Positions 17,109 through 25,981 of a stretch of 64,000 bases of DNA are shown one piece after another. The DNA lies in assembly GCA_038131365.1 (NCBI GenBank), contig JAYPPH010000005.1, positions 124,001-188,000 on the forward strand, read 5' to 3'. Every line of letters begins with the position of its first letter. Positions within the stretch are counted from its first letter, which is position 1. The notes below the pieces were generated by a model that saw nothing but the letters and a program-made list of their open reading frames with translations, did not search any database and had not been told where the DNA came from. Position numbers and translations under genes: made by a program. Source of the stretch: Marisalimonas marina (GTDB taxonomy: Bacteria > Pseudomonadota > Alphaproteobacteria > Puniceispirillales > Marisalimonadaceae).

Positions 17109-19037
17109 ATGAATAATTTTGGAAAAAACATAGCTGTTTGGGTAATTATTTCTTTAGTGTTAATTGCTATTTTTAATGTTTTTCAAGGAAATTCTTCTAA
17201 ATCAACTAACAACGTAATAGCTTATTCAGATTTTTTAGCAAGAGTTAACTCTGGAGAAGTTCGAGAAGTAAGTATTCAAGGCGATAAAATTTTTGGCTCA
17301 TCTAATAGTGGAGTCCCATTTTATTCATATATTCCTAAAGATGATGGATTAGCTAATAAATTATCTGAAAAAGGGATTAAAGTTACAGCAGAACCAGCTG
17401 AGAGTGGTATGCCTGGAATTTTATCTGTTTTAATTTCATGGTTTCCAATGTTGCTGTTTATAGGTGTGTGGATTTTCTTTATGAAACAAATGCAAGGTGG
17501 TGCTAAAGGAGCAATGGGATTTGGAAAATCTAAGGCAAAACTTCTTACAGAACATAGAGATAAGGTCACTTTTCGAGATGTTGCAGGCATTGATGAAGCT
17601 AAATCTGAATTGGAAGAAGTGGTCGAGTTCTTAAGAGACCCCAGCAGGTTCCAAAAGCTTGGTGGAAAAATTCCTAAAGGGGTTTTGCTAGTGGGTCCTC
17701 CAGGCACAGGTAAAACTTTGCTTGCTAAAGCTGTAGCTGGAGAAGCTGGTGTTCCATTTTTTACGATTTCTGGCTCTGACTTTGTTGAAATGTTTGTTGG
17801 TGTAGGTGCTTCTAGAGTAAGAGATATGTTCGAACAAGGTAAAAAGAATTCTCCTTGTATCATATTTATTGATGAAATAGACGCTATGGGTAGGCATAGA
17901 GGAGCTGGTTTAGGTGGTGGTAATGACGAAAGAGAACAAACTTTAAATCAACTTCTTGTAGAAATGGATGGTTTTGAAACAAATGAAGGCGTTATTTTAG
18001 TTGCTGCAACTAATAGACCTGATGTTTTAGATCCAGCTTTATTAAGACCTGGAAGGTTTGATAGACAAGTTGTCGTTCCAAACCCAGATATGATTGGACG
18101 CGAGAAAATATTGAAAGTTCATATGAAAAAAGTTCCACTTTCTTCCGATGTAGTTGCCAAAACTTTAGCTAGAGGCACGCCTGGTTTCTCTGGTGCTGAT
18201 TTGGCTAACTTGGTTAATGAAGCTGCATTATTGTCTGCTCGAAAAGGAAGAAATGACGTAAGCATGGTTGAATTTGAAGAAGCCAAAGATAAAGTCATGA
18301 TGGGTTCTGAAAGAAGATCTATGGTTATGACAGAGGAAGAAAGAAAGCTTACAGCTTATCATGAGGCAGGTCATGCAGTTATTGCTGTTTACTCACCTGC
18401 AAGTGATCCTATTCATAAAGCCACTATAATACCTAGAGGAAGAGCTCTTGGTATGGTGATGAGATTACCTGAAGGTGATAGGGTATCAATGGCCAAAGAT
18501 AAGCTATTTGCAGACTTAAGAGTTGCGTGTGGTGGACGAATAGCTGAAGAGATGATATTTGGTAAAGATAAAGTTACCACTGGTGCCAGTTCTGACATTA
18601 GAATGGTGACGGATACTGCTAGGAGAATGGTAACTGAATGGGGTCTTTCTGATAAGCTTGGTTTTTTAGCATATGAAGCTAATGAACAAGAAGTTTTTCT
18701 AGGAAGATCTGTATCACAGCAAAAAAATGTGTCTGATAACACAGCATCTATTGTTGATGAAGAAATTAGAAAAATAGCTGATTCAGTCTATCTTGATGCC
18801 CAAAAAATGTTAAAAAAGTATTCTAAACAACTTAAAAGGGTAGCTGAGGCATTATTAGAATATGAAACATTAGACGGAAAACAAATACAAGATTTGTGTA
18901 AAGGTCTAAAGATTTCTATTAAAAAAAGTGATGATATTGATAATACGCCAAAAGCAAAAAAGCCAAAAAGAAGAGTAGGAATACCCTCTACAACTGGAAA
19001 GCAAACAATTGTTACTAATGATTTAGATAATTCTTAG
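17109..19037 (+). CDS. ftsH: ATP-dependent zinc metalloprotease FtsH
   Basis: Membrane-anchored hexameric AAA+ protease that removes misassembled membrane proteins and regulators; in E. coli it degrades LpxC and sigma-32, both encoded in this window. The 642 residues contain two helices (about 8-26 and 104-126), Walker A GPPGTGKT (196-203), Walker B IIFIDEIDAMG, the second region of homology ATNRPDVLDPALLRPGRFDR, and the zinc motif HEAGH (near 415). The lysine-rich C-terminal tail is of usual length. AAGGA lies upstream of the ATG. Confidence 0.98.
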   Translation: MNNFGKNIAVWVIISLVLIAIFNVFQGNSSKSTNNVIAYSDFLARVNSGEVREVSIQGDKIFGSSNSGVPFYSYIPKDDGLANKLSEKGIKVTAEPAESGMPGILSVLISWFPMLLFIGVWIFFMKQMQGGAKGAMGFGKSKAKLLTEHRDKVTFRDVAGIDEAKSELEEVVEFLRDPSRFQKLGGKIPKGVLLVGPPGTGKTLLAKAVAGEAGVPFFTISGSDFVEMFVGVGASRVRDMFEQGKKNSPCIIFIDEIDAMGRHRGAGLGGGNDEREQTLNQLLVEMDGFETNEGVILVAATNRPDVLDPALLRPGRFDRQVVVPNPDMIGREKILKVHMKKVPLSSDVVAKTLARGTPGFSGADLANLVNEAALLSARKGRNDVSMVEFEEAKDKVMMGSERRSMVMTEEERKLTAYHEAGHAVIAVYSPASDPIHKATIIPRGRALGMVMRLPEGDRVSMAKDKLFADLRVACGGRIAEEMIFGKDKVTTGASSDIRMVTDTARRMVTEWGLSDKLGFLAYEANEQEVFLGRSVSQQKNVSDNTASIVDEEIRKIADSVYLDAQKMLKKYSKQLKRVAEALLEYETLDGKQIQDLCKGLKISIKKSDDIDNTPKAKKPKRRVGIPSTTGKQTIVTNDLDNS

Positions 19038-19045
19038 AGCCGATT

Positions 19046-20179
19046 ATGGCTTTGGTTGAACGACAAAAACATTTGTTTGCTCCTCCTTACTCCGATGAAG
19101 CAGAAACTTACATTATACCTGTTGCTAAAAATGAATATGAAATATCTAACGGGTTAAAAATTGCTGGTGGATGGCGTTATTTTGATAACATTAGGGTGCT
19201 CCAAAAAAAGAACAATACTTTCGTTGAAGTTTTAATATCTGTTAAAGAGTTTAGAAACTTAGCTAAACGTGAAAATAAAGAGAGCCTCCGAAAAGTAGAT
19301 ATCCATCTTGAAAATATTATTAGAAAAAGACCACCTTTTTCAAAAGTAGATATGTCTTCTCCTAATATAATGGGTGTTTTAAATTTAACACCAGATAGTT
19401 TTTACAAAAATAGTAGAAAATCTAATTCTGAAAACGCTATTAGAAAATGTAAGGAAATGTTAAAAAATGGTGCAACCATCCTAGATATTGGAGGTGAATC
19501 CTCTAGACCAGGTGCTGAAAAGGTCTCTGAAAATAAAGAACAAGAAAGGGTCTTGCAGACATTACAAAAACTTCAACAACAAAATTTTAATGCAATAGTC
19601 TCTTTGGATACTAGAAACTTAGGTACAATGAAGTTGGGATACGACTGTGGTGTTAATATAATCAATGATATTTCCGGTTTAGATAGTACTAAAAAAGCAA
19701 ATTTTATAATTTCAAAAAAATTACCAGTTATTATAATGCATATGCAAAATAATCCTGAAAATATGCAAGATAATCCTCAATATTCTTTTGCTCCTGTAGA
19801 TATCTATAAATTTTTTTCAAAAAAAATTAATGAATTGTTAAAAATGGGTATAGATATATCAAATATAGTTGTTGATCCTGGTATTGGTTTCGGAAAAAAT
19901 AAATATCATAACCTAGATATTCTCAAAAACATAAGCATTTTTCATGGTTTGGGTGTACCTATACTACTTGGAGTTAGTAGAAAAGCATTAATAGGTCAAC
20001 TAACTATTGATGATTTTATATTTCGTGGGGTAAGAACAAGATCCATTAATCCTAGTAAAAGATTGAGTGGATCATTAGTATTTGCTATGCATGCTTTTAA
20101 TAATGGCATCCAAATAATTAGAACACATGATGTTTTTGAGACAAAACAAGCATTAACATGTCAGTTTTCTTTGAACTAA
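19046..20179 (+). CDS. folP: Dihydropteroate synthase with N-terminal extension
   Basis: Condenses p-aminobenzoate with the pterin pyrophosphate in folate synthesis. The TIM-barrel domain starts near residue 107 (NIMGVLNLTPDSF) and carries DIGGESSRPGA, SLDTRN, IINDISG, DPGIGFGK, GVSRKALIG and RTHDV. The first 105 residues (ALVERQKHLFAPPYSDEAE onward) are extra compared with E. coli FolP; extensions of this kind occur in alphaproteobacterial FolP and their role is unknown. The loop after the first motif reads FYKNSRKS instead of the common FSDGG. The ATG follows ftsH by 8 bases and glmM follows, the usual order. Confidence 0.93.
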   Translation: MALVERQKHLFAPPYSDEAETYIIPVAKNEYEISNGLKIAGGWRYFDNIRVLQKKNNTFVEVLISVKEFRNLAKRENKESLRKVDIHLENIIRKRPPFSKVDMSSPNIMGVLNLTPDSFYKNSRKSNSENAIRKCKEMLKNGATILDIGGESSRPGAEKVSENKEQERVLQTLQKLQQQNFNAIVSLDTRNLGTMKLGYDCGVNIINDISGLDSTKKANFIISKKLPVIIMHMQNNPENMQDNPQYSFAPVDIYKFFSKKINELLKMGIDISNIVVDPGIGFGKNKYHNLDILKNISIFHGLGVPILLGVSRKALIGQLTIDDFIFRGVRTRSINPSKRLSGSLVFAMHAFNNGIQIIRTHDVFETKQALTCQFSLN

Positions 20180-20193
20180 AAGGTAATTTAAAT

Positions 20194-21573
20194 ATGAGTC
20201 ATGATTCAAAAAATAAAGAAAGGTTGTTTGGTACTGACGGTATAAGAGGAACAGTAAATAAAGGTAAAATAACAGCACTGATGGCTGTTAAATTAGCTAT
20301 GGCTGCTGGTGATTATTTCTTTGGCAGGGCGGGCACAAAAAAACCTCGTGTTTTAATTGGTAAAGATACACGATTGTCTGGATACATGCTTGAACCTGCA
20401 TTAGTTTCTGGTTTTACTTCTGTTGGTTTAGATGCAATAACAACTGGTCCTATGCCAACACCTGCTATAGCGCATTTAACAAGAGCTCTTAGATGTGATT
20501 TGGGTGTAATGATTTCAGCATCTCACAATCCATATGAGGATAATGGATTAAAGCTTTTTGGATCAGATGGATTTAAATTAAATGATGATGTGGAAAACGA
20601 AATCCAGTCTAAAATGGAAAAAAATCCATCTCTTGCAAAATCAGAAAATTTAGGCAGGGCTAGAAGAATGGAAGATGCCATAGGAAGATATGCAGAGTTT
20701 GTTAAACAAATTCTCCCAAAGAAAGCAGACTTAAGTGGATTAAGAGTAGTAGTAGACTGTGCTAATGGAGCGTCATACAAAGTCGCACCGGAAGTATTAT
20801 TTGAACTAGGAGCAGAAGCACATATTATTGGTGCTCAACCAAATGGGAAAAATATTAATTTTGAATGTGGTGCTATGTTCCCTCAAAAAATGGCTGAGCA
20901 AACTAGGTTGTTAGGTGCTGATTTAGGAATAGCATTCGATGGTGATGCTGATAGGGTAGTTTTTTCCGATGAAAATGGAAATATTATAGAAGGAGATTTG
21001 ATTTTAGGTTTTCTAGCCAATGAAATGAAAAAAAATAATGAATTTAGTGATAGTCCAGTTGTTGGTACCTTAATGTCAAATCTTGGATTAGAAAATTACT
21101 TAAAAGAGAAAAATATCGACTTTTTCAGAACTAATGTTGGTGATCGTTATATTTTATCAAAAATGATTGAAACTAATAGTAAACTTGGTGGAGAACCTTC
21201 AGGACATATCTTATTAACAGATTTTGCAAAAACTGGTGATGGGTTATTAACTTGCATAAAAATTTTATATCTACTTAAAAAATCAGGCTTAAAAGCATCT
21301 AAATTACTTAGACCTTTTAAACTGGTACCTCAGTTGTTAAAAAATATTAAAAACATTGATAAAAAAATTCTTCAAAAAAATAACGTACAAGATTTTATAA
21401 ATAATAAACAAAATCTCTTAGGTAACGATGGACGTATTATAATAAGACCATCTGGTACTGAAGAATTGGTAAGAGTTATGGTTGAGTCTTCAGATTTAGA
21501 GCAAGTTAGAGAAATATCCTCTGAAATTACTAAATTTTTGACAAAAGAGGGTGATACAAAAAATAATGGGTAA
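20194..21573 (+). CDS. glmM: Phosphoglucosamine mutase
   Basis: Converts glucosamine 6-phosphate to glucosamine 1-phosphate for UDP-GlcNAc, feeding both peptidoglycan and lipid A synthesis. From ATG 20194 the protein has 459 residues and begins near the motif RLFGTDGIRG. The phospho-serine loop is MISASHNPYEDNG, the metal loop AFDGDADRVVF, the sugar loop GEPSGH and the phosphate loop IRPSGTEELVRVM. A longer in-frame start at 20158 lies inside folP and lacks a better ribosome site, so it is not used. AAAAGG precedes 20194. Confidence 0.96.
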   Translation: MSHDSKNKERLFGTDGIRGTVNKGKITALMAVKLAMAAGDYFFGRAGTKKPRVLIGKDTRLSGYMLEPALVSGFTSVGLDAITTGPMPTPAIAHLTRALRCDLGVMISASHNPYEDNGLKLFGSDGFKLNDDVENEIQSKMEKNPSLAKSENLGRARRMEDAIGRYAEFVKQILPKKADLSGLRVVVDCANGASYKVAPEVLFELGAEAHIIGAQPNGKNINFECGAMFPQKMAEQTRLLGADLGIAFDGDADRVVFSDENGNIIEGDLILGFLANEMKKNNEFSDSPVVGTLMSNLGLENYLKEKNIDFFRTNVGDRYILSKMIETNSKLGGEPSGHILLTDFAKTGDGLLTCIKILYLLKKSGLKASKLLRPFKLVPQLLKNIKNIDKKILQKNNVQDFINNKQNLLGNDGRIIIRPSGTEELVRVMVESSDLEQVREISSEITKFLTKEGDTKNNG

Positions 21574-22378
21574 TTTAACAAAATCTGTTTTGGTAATAGC
21601 TGGGTCTGATCCAAGTGGTGGAGCAGGTATTCAAGCAGATATAAAAACTCTTACTAGCCTTGGTGTTTATGCAATGACATCTATAACTGCCCTTACAGAA
21701 CAAAATACTAAGGGTGTTATTAGTATATTTGAAATACCAGTTGATTTTGTCGTTAAGCAGATTAATTGTTGTCTATCTGATATTAATGTTCATGCAATAA
21801 AAATTGGTATGTTACATAATGCTGATTTAATTAATGCAATTTGTGAAACTCTTATTCGACAAAACAATATAATTAACAAAGACATTAAAATTATTCTTGA
21901 TCCAGTTATGGTAGCAAAAGGTGGACATAAGTTATTAAAAGATAATGCTATAAGCGCACTTAAAAATTTTATCAAAAATGCAAGACCAATTTTGACACCT
22001 AATATACCTGAGGCTGAAATTTTAACAGGGCTTAAAATTAGAGATATATCTGATATGAAACAGGCTGCTAGAGCAATAATTGATTTGGGAGCAAGCCAAG
22101 TGATTTTAAAGGGAGGTCATCTCCAAAATAGTATTTTGATAGATTTATTAATAGATAATGAAAATATTCATACTATAGAAACAAGTAAAATTGTTACCAA
22201 TGATACACATGGTACAGGTTGTACAATGGCTTCAGCTCTGTCAGCGTTTTTGGCAAAATCTCAACCAATCAAGGTTGCCTTTGAATCTGCACATTCGTAT
22301 GTAAATAACGCTATCAAAACAGCACCTAAATTTGGTAATGGCAATGGTCCTATTAATCATTGTCATAAAATCATTTAA
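21566..22378 (+). CDS. thiD: Hydroxymethylpyrimidine/phosphomethylpyrimidine kinase
   Basis: Phosphorylates HMP and HMP-P for thiamine synthesis or salvage. Family motifs are VIAGSDPSGGAGIQADIKT at the N-terminus, ALTEQNT, DPVMVAKGG and the anion-hole NDTHGTGCTMASALSA. The start ATG 21566 overlaps the end of glmM by 8 bases and gives 270 residues; a GTG at 21551 would add five residues and cannot be excluded. The 3' end overlaps the convergent GST gene by 8 bases. No other thiamine gene is in the window, so salvage is as likely as de novo synthesis. Confidence 0.93.
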   Translation: MGNLTKSVLVIAGSDPSGGAGIQADIKTLTSLGVYAMTSITALTEQNTKGVISIFEIPVDFVVKQINCCLSDINVHAIKIGMLHNADLINAICETLIRQNNIINKDIKIILDPVMVAKGGHKLLKDNAISALKNFIKNARPILTPNIPEAEILTGLKIRDISDMKQAARAIIDLGASQVILKGGHLQNSILIDLLIDNENIHTIETSKIVTNDTHGTGCTMASALSAFLAKSQPIKVAFESAHSYVNNAIKTAPKFGNGNGPINHCHKII

Positions 22379-23033
22379 CTTTATCAGCTATTTTAGTTAA
22401 GTCTTTAAACCACCTATGAATTGGATCTTTGATTTCTAATAAATTAGAAGAGCTACAACAAGATACCCATTTAAAATTACCAAAAAATATATAATCTTCT
22501 ATACCGGGTTCTTTACCTGCAATAAAGCCATTTGCATCTATTATTTTTCTAATTGGGTTAATCAGTTTATTAAATTCTTTTATGAATTCAGAAATTTTCG
22601 GTTTAAATTTGGTGATTGGACCCTTTATTCTATCTTCCCTAGTTTTAATATAATAATTTATATCTTCACCTTCTAAAACATTAGGAATTTCGTGGGCTAT
22701 TACTTTAAACAAAACTGGTAAAAGTTGCCTGGATGTCCAAAGATATAAGAAATACGAGAAATTTTTTGATGTTTCATTTATGAAAAGTTTATTTTCGGGA
22801 TAATATTTGTCTAACCATTTTATTATTTCCCAGGAATCGTTAACATATCCGTCTTCATGTTCTAAGATTGGGACCAATGTTTGACCAGAAAAGGCAATTT
22901 TATCCTTTTCTGAAAATCTGACTGGCACTGTTTCAAATTTTATATTTTTATGAAGTAGGCAAAGTTTAACTGTCCAACAGGGTGGACTAAATCGTAAATC
23001 ATTTTTGCCAGATAAGTCATATAATTTGATCAT
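22371..23033 (-). CDS. Glutathione S-transferase-family protein
   Basis: 220 residues with a thioredoxin-like N-terminal domain (MIKLYDLSGKNDLRFSPPCW, then VPILEHEDGYVNDSWEIIKWLD, the GST glutathione-site VPxL...S type motif) and an all-helical C-terminal domain ending in ExDY-like PGIEDYIFFG. It resembles the beta-etherase (LigE/LigF-like) branch more than classic GSTs, but I cannot place it surely. It stands alone on the minus strand, overlapping thiD by 8 bases at its 3' end and divergent from serC. The substrate is unknown. A role in detoxification or aromatic ether cleavage is only inference. Confidence 0.8.
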   Translation of the reverse strand: MIKLYDLSGKNDLRFSPPCWTVKLCLLHKNIKFETVPVRFSEKDKIAFSGQTLVPILEHEDGYVNDSWEIIKWLDKYYPENKLFINETSKNFSYFLYLWTSRQLLPVLFKVIAHEIPNVLEGEDINYYIKTREDRIKGPITKFKPKISEFIKEFNKLINPIRKIIDANGFIAGKEPGIEDYIFFGNFKWVSCCSSSNLLEIKDPIHRWFKDLTKIADKVK

Positions 23034-23057
23034 TTGTTTTTCCAGAAATTTTGTGTG

Positions 23058-23086
23058 TTGACAAGAATAAAAAAGTTGTTATTAAA
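23058..23086 (+). promoter_or_regulatory. Probable serC promoter
   Basis: A perfect TTGACA (-35) at 23058-23063 is followed after 16-17 bases by TATTAA/ATTAAA (23080-23086) as a weak -10. Transcription would start around 23090-23093, just at the first base of the structured serC leader. The box lies 25 bases from the divergent GST start codon. The -10 is imperfect. Confidence 0.5.
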
Positions 23087-23089
23087 CGT

Positions 23090-23135
23090 GTGGGCAGTTG
23101 CTTCCCAACAAGCAATAACATTTTATGAGGTTAGT
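23090..23135 (+). promoter_or_regulatory. Structured serC 5' leader, candidate serC-type RNA element
   Basis: Between the predicted start of transcription and the serC ATG lie a hairpin TTGCTT (23098-23103), loop CCCAAC, AAGCAA (23110-23115), and an alternative pairing TGGG (23091-23094) with CCCA (23104-23107), which lies in the loop of the first. GAGG at 23127-23130 is the ribosome site. A conserved serC leader RNA is known upstream of serC in alphaproteobacteria, and the size, position at the transcription start and hairpin agree. I cannot confirm the match to its consensus without a covariance search. A four-codon frame (ATG 23125, MRLV, TGA 23137-23139) also overlaps the serC start. Confidence 0.5.
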
Positions 23136-24299
23136 ATGACCAGACCAATAGTCAAGCCAATTCGTCCTGAGTTCTCTTCAGGTCCATGCGCAAAGAGACC
23201 TAATTGGTCACTTGAAGTTTTAAAAAATAGTTCCCTTGGTAGATCGCACCGTCACCCACTTGCAAAAAATAAATTAAATCAATCTATTGAACTCACTAAA
23301 AATATATTAGAAATTCCAGATGATTATTTAGTTGGAATTGTTCCAGGATCTGATACAGGAGCCATTGAAATGGCAATGTGGAACCTCCTAGGACCAATGG
23401 ATGTGACTATACTGGTCTGGGACAGTTTTGGTTCAGACTGGTCTAATGATGTGAAATCACAACTCAAATTAACTAACATTGATATTAAAAAAGCTGAGTA
23501 CGGTAAATTACCTGACTTGCCTGCCTCAAAATTTGAAGGAGATATAGTATTTAATTGGAATGGTACCACAGCTGGTGTTTGCATGCCAAATCTTAATTGG
23601 GTAGACCCAAAACGAAAAGGGATAACAATTTGTGATGCTACATCAGCCGCGTTTGCAATGGATATTGATTGGGAAAAAATTGATGTAGGTACTTTTTCTT
23701 GGCAAAAGTGTTTAGGTGGAGAAGCAGGTCATGGTATGTTGGTATTATCCCCTAAGGCTGTTGAAAGACTAAATTCTTATAATCCATCTTGGCCATTACC
23801 TAAGCTATTTCAACTTAAAAAAAATGATAAAGTTAATATGGAAATTTTTTTAGGGTCTACAATTAATACCCCCTCTTTACTCTGTGTAGAGGATTATCTA
23901 GATGCTCTTGTTTGGAGCAAAGACATTGGAGGTTTAGCTGAGCTAATAAAAAGATCAAATAAGAATTTAGAGATTATAAAAGAATGGGTTTCTAATTCTT
24001 ATTGGGCTGCTTTTTTATGTGAAGATGAAAACAACTTATCCAATACTTCAATTTGTTTAAAACTTGTTGATCCTAGGATTGTAAACCTTCCTTTAGAAAC
24101 AAAGAACAAGTTAGAAAAAAATATTATAAGTTTGTTAGAAATTGAGAATGTTGCCTATGATATAGGGAGTTATAGATCAGCTCCTCCAGGATTAAGAATT
24201 TGGGGTGGTCCGACTGTAGAAAATGATGATATTAAAAGTTTGCTTCCATGGTTAGATTGGGCTTATGAAACTTCAATTATAGAATTAGGAATAAATTAA
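23136..24299 (+). CDS. serC: Phosphoserine aminotransferase
   Basis: PLP enzyme converting 3-phosphohydroxypyruvate to phosphoserine in serine synthesis and serving pyridoxine synthesis. From ATG 23136 it has 387 residues and begins MTRPIVKPIRPEFSSGPCAK, the alphaproteobacterial-type N-terminus. FSWQKCLGGEAGHG carries the PLP lysine and SGPCAKRP and GRSHRH the phosphate and substrate sites. GAGG lies 5 bases upstream of the ATG. An in-frame extension back to 23034 would cross the predicted promoter and leader and is rejected. serA follows by 15 bases. Confidence 0.96.
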   Translation: MTRPIVKPIRPEFSSGPCAKRPNWSLEVLKNSSLGRSHRHPLAKNKLNQSIELTKNILEIPDDYLVGIVPGSDTGAIEMAMWNLLGPMDVTILVWDSFGSDWSNDVKSQLKLTNIDIKKAEYGKLPDLPASKFEGDIVFNWNGTTAGVCMPNLNWVDPKRKGITICDATSAAFAMDIDWEKIDVGTFSWQKCLGGEAGHGMLVLSPKAVERLNSYNPSWPLPKLFQLKKNDKVNMEIFLGSTINTPSLLCVEDYLDALVWSKDIGGLAELIKRSNKNLEIIKEWVSNSYWAAFLCEDENNLSNTSICLKLVDPRIVNLPLETKNKLEKNIISLLEIENVAYDIGSYRSAPPGLRIWGGPTVENDDIKSLLPWLDWAYETSIIELGIN

Positions 24300-24314
24300 A
24301 AAAAGAAGGTAAAT

Positions 24315-25901
24315 ATGGCTAAAGTTTTGATAAGTGACAAGTTAAGCGAGTCTGCAGTTGATATTTTCAAAAAAAATAAAATTGAAGCTTCTTATCAACC
24401 TGGTATCAATAAAGAAGAAATTTTAAAAATAATTCATGAGTATGATGGACTTGCTATAAGGTCAGCAACTAAAGTTACTAGTGATATTTTAGAAAAAGGT
24501 AAGAATCTTAAAATTGTTGGTCGTGCAGGTATAGGTACAGATAATGTAGATAAGTTAGCTGCAACAAAAAATGGTATCATCGTAATGAATACACCATTTG
24601 GCAATGCAGTCACAACAGCTGAACATGCTATTGCTCTTATGATGTCATTAGTTAGAATGATACCTCAAGCAGATCACTCTACTAGGCAAGGGAAATGGGA
24701 AAAATCCAAATTTAATGGGACGGAGATAACAGGTAAATATTTAGGCTTGATTGGTTGTGGAAATATTGGATCAATTGTTGCTAACAGAGCATTAGGGCTT
24801 AAGATGAAAGTAATGGCTTTTGATCCTTTTCTTACAAAAGAAAAAGCTTCTGAATTGAGTGTAGAAAAAGTTGATTTAGATACATTACTCAAAAATGCTG
24901 ATATAATTTCTCTTCATACACCATTAACAGATGATACAAAAAATATAATTTCTTCTGATGCATTAAATAAAATGAAAAAAGGGGCTAGAATTATAAATTG
25001 TGCAAGAGGTGGATTGGTAGATGAAGTTGCGTGTAGAGCAGCATTAGAGACAGGTCATTTAGCTGGAGCTGCCTTTGATGTTTTTGTAGAAGAGCCAGCA
25101 AAAGAAAATATATTATTTGATGCACCAAATTTTATAGCAACTCCTCACTTAGGTGCTGCAACAATAGAGGCTCAAGAAAATGTTGCTATACAAATAGCTG
25201 AACAAATGTCAGACTATTTGAATACTGGAGCTGTTGTTAATGCACTCAATTATCCTAATGTAACTTCAAAAGAAGCTCCAATTTTAAAACCTTATGTTAG
25301 GCTTGCATACCTTATTGGCTCGTTTCTTGGACAAGTTACACAAGAAGGCATATTAAGTATTAAACTAGAGCTTGAAGGAAAAGCTTCATATATTAAAGAT
25401 ACGCCCTTAATGGCAAGTGCCTTGGTGGGAATATTAGAGCCAACATCTGTGTCTGTGAATAATATTAATTCTTCATCGATAGCTACCAGCAGAGGTATTA
25501 ATTTATCTACTATTAAACATGAGAGACGTTGTGATTATGAAACACTTTTAAAAATTACAATTAAACATGAGAAGGGTGAAAGGACTATTTCAGGTACTTT
25601 GATAGCAGGTAACAAACCAAGAATTATTAATATTCAGGGAATTCCGATTGAATCAGACTTTCCTAAATCGGCATTGTATTTAAGGAATTATGATAAACCA
25701 GGCTTTATTGGTGATTTAGGAAATGTGCTGGGTGGACAAAATATTAATATAGCCTCATTTCATTTAGGTCGTCGAAGTATTGGCGGTGAAGCAATAGCAC
25801 TAGTAGAAATAGATGATGGTATAGATGAACAAATAATTCAAAAAATCAGAGCATTACCTCAAGTCGCTAGAGTTAACGCTATCAATTTTGAACAAAATTA
25901 G
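24315..25901 (+). CDS. serA: D-3-phosphoglycerate dehydrogenase
   Basis: First enzyme of serine synthesis; oxidises 3-phosphoglycerate with NAD. The 528 residues are the long form: substrate domain, NAD domain (GLIGCGNIGSIVANRA about 140-155, GRAGIGTDNVD, NCARGGLVDE, and FVEEPAKENILF leading to the catalytic His in TPHLGAATIEAQENVA), an intervening domain and a C-terminal ACT domain (LRNYDKPGFIGDLGNVLG, about 455-525), which mediates serine feedback in some members. It lies directly after serC, forming a two-gene serine operon under the leader described above. Confidence 0.97.
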   Translation: MAKVLISDKLSESAVDIFKKNKIEASYQPGINKEEILKIIHEYDGLAIRSATKVTSDILEKGKNLKIVGRAGIGTDNVDKLAATKNGIIVMNTPFGNAVTTAEHAIALMMSLVRMIPQADHSTRQGKWEKSKFNGTEITGKYLGLIGCGNIGSIVANRALGLKMKVMAFDPFLTKEKASELSVEKVDLDTLLKNADIISLHTPLTDDTKNIISSDALNKMKKGARIINCARGGLVDEVACRAALETGHLAGAAFDVFVEEPAKENILFDAPNFIATPHLGAATIEAQENVAIQIAEQMSDYLNTGAVVNALNYPNVTSKEAPILKPYVRLAYLIGSFLGQVTQEGILSIKLELEGKASYIKDTPLMASALVGILEPTSVSVNNINSSSIATSRGINLSTIKHERRCDYETLLKITIKHEKGERTISGTLIAGNKPRIINIQGIPIESDFPKSALYLRNYDKPGFIGDLGNVLGGQNINIASFHLGRRSIGGEAIALVEIDDGIDEQIIQKIRALPQVARVNAINFEQN

Positions 25902-25981
25902 TTCATTTTTATTTATTGAATTTAGTAGATACATTATAAAATTTATTATACAAAATATAATTTTAAATTTTAGGCATCAAG

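Noticed and set aside
17321..17863. Open frame of 180 codons antisense to ftsH
   Set aside because: It lies wholly inside the well-conserved ftsH coding sequence, has no ribosome site, and its protein resembles nothing; it is a mirror of ftsH codon bias.
23034..23135. 34-residue N-terminal extension of SerC
   Set aside because: It would cover the predicted promoter and RNA leader, lacks family similarity, and the ATG at 23136 has a good GAGG.
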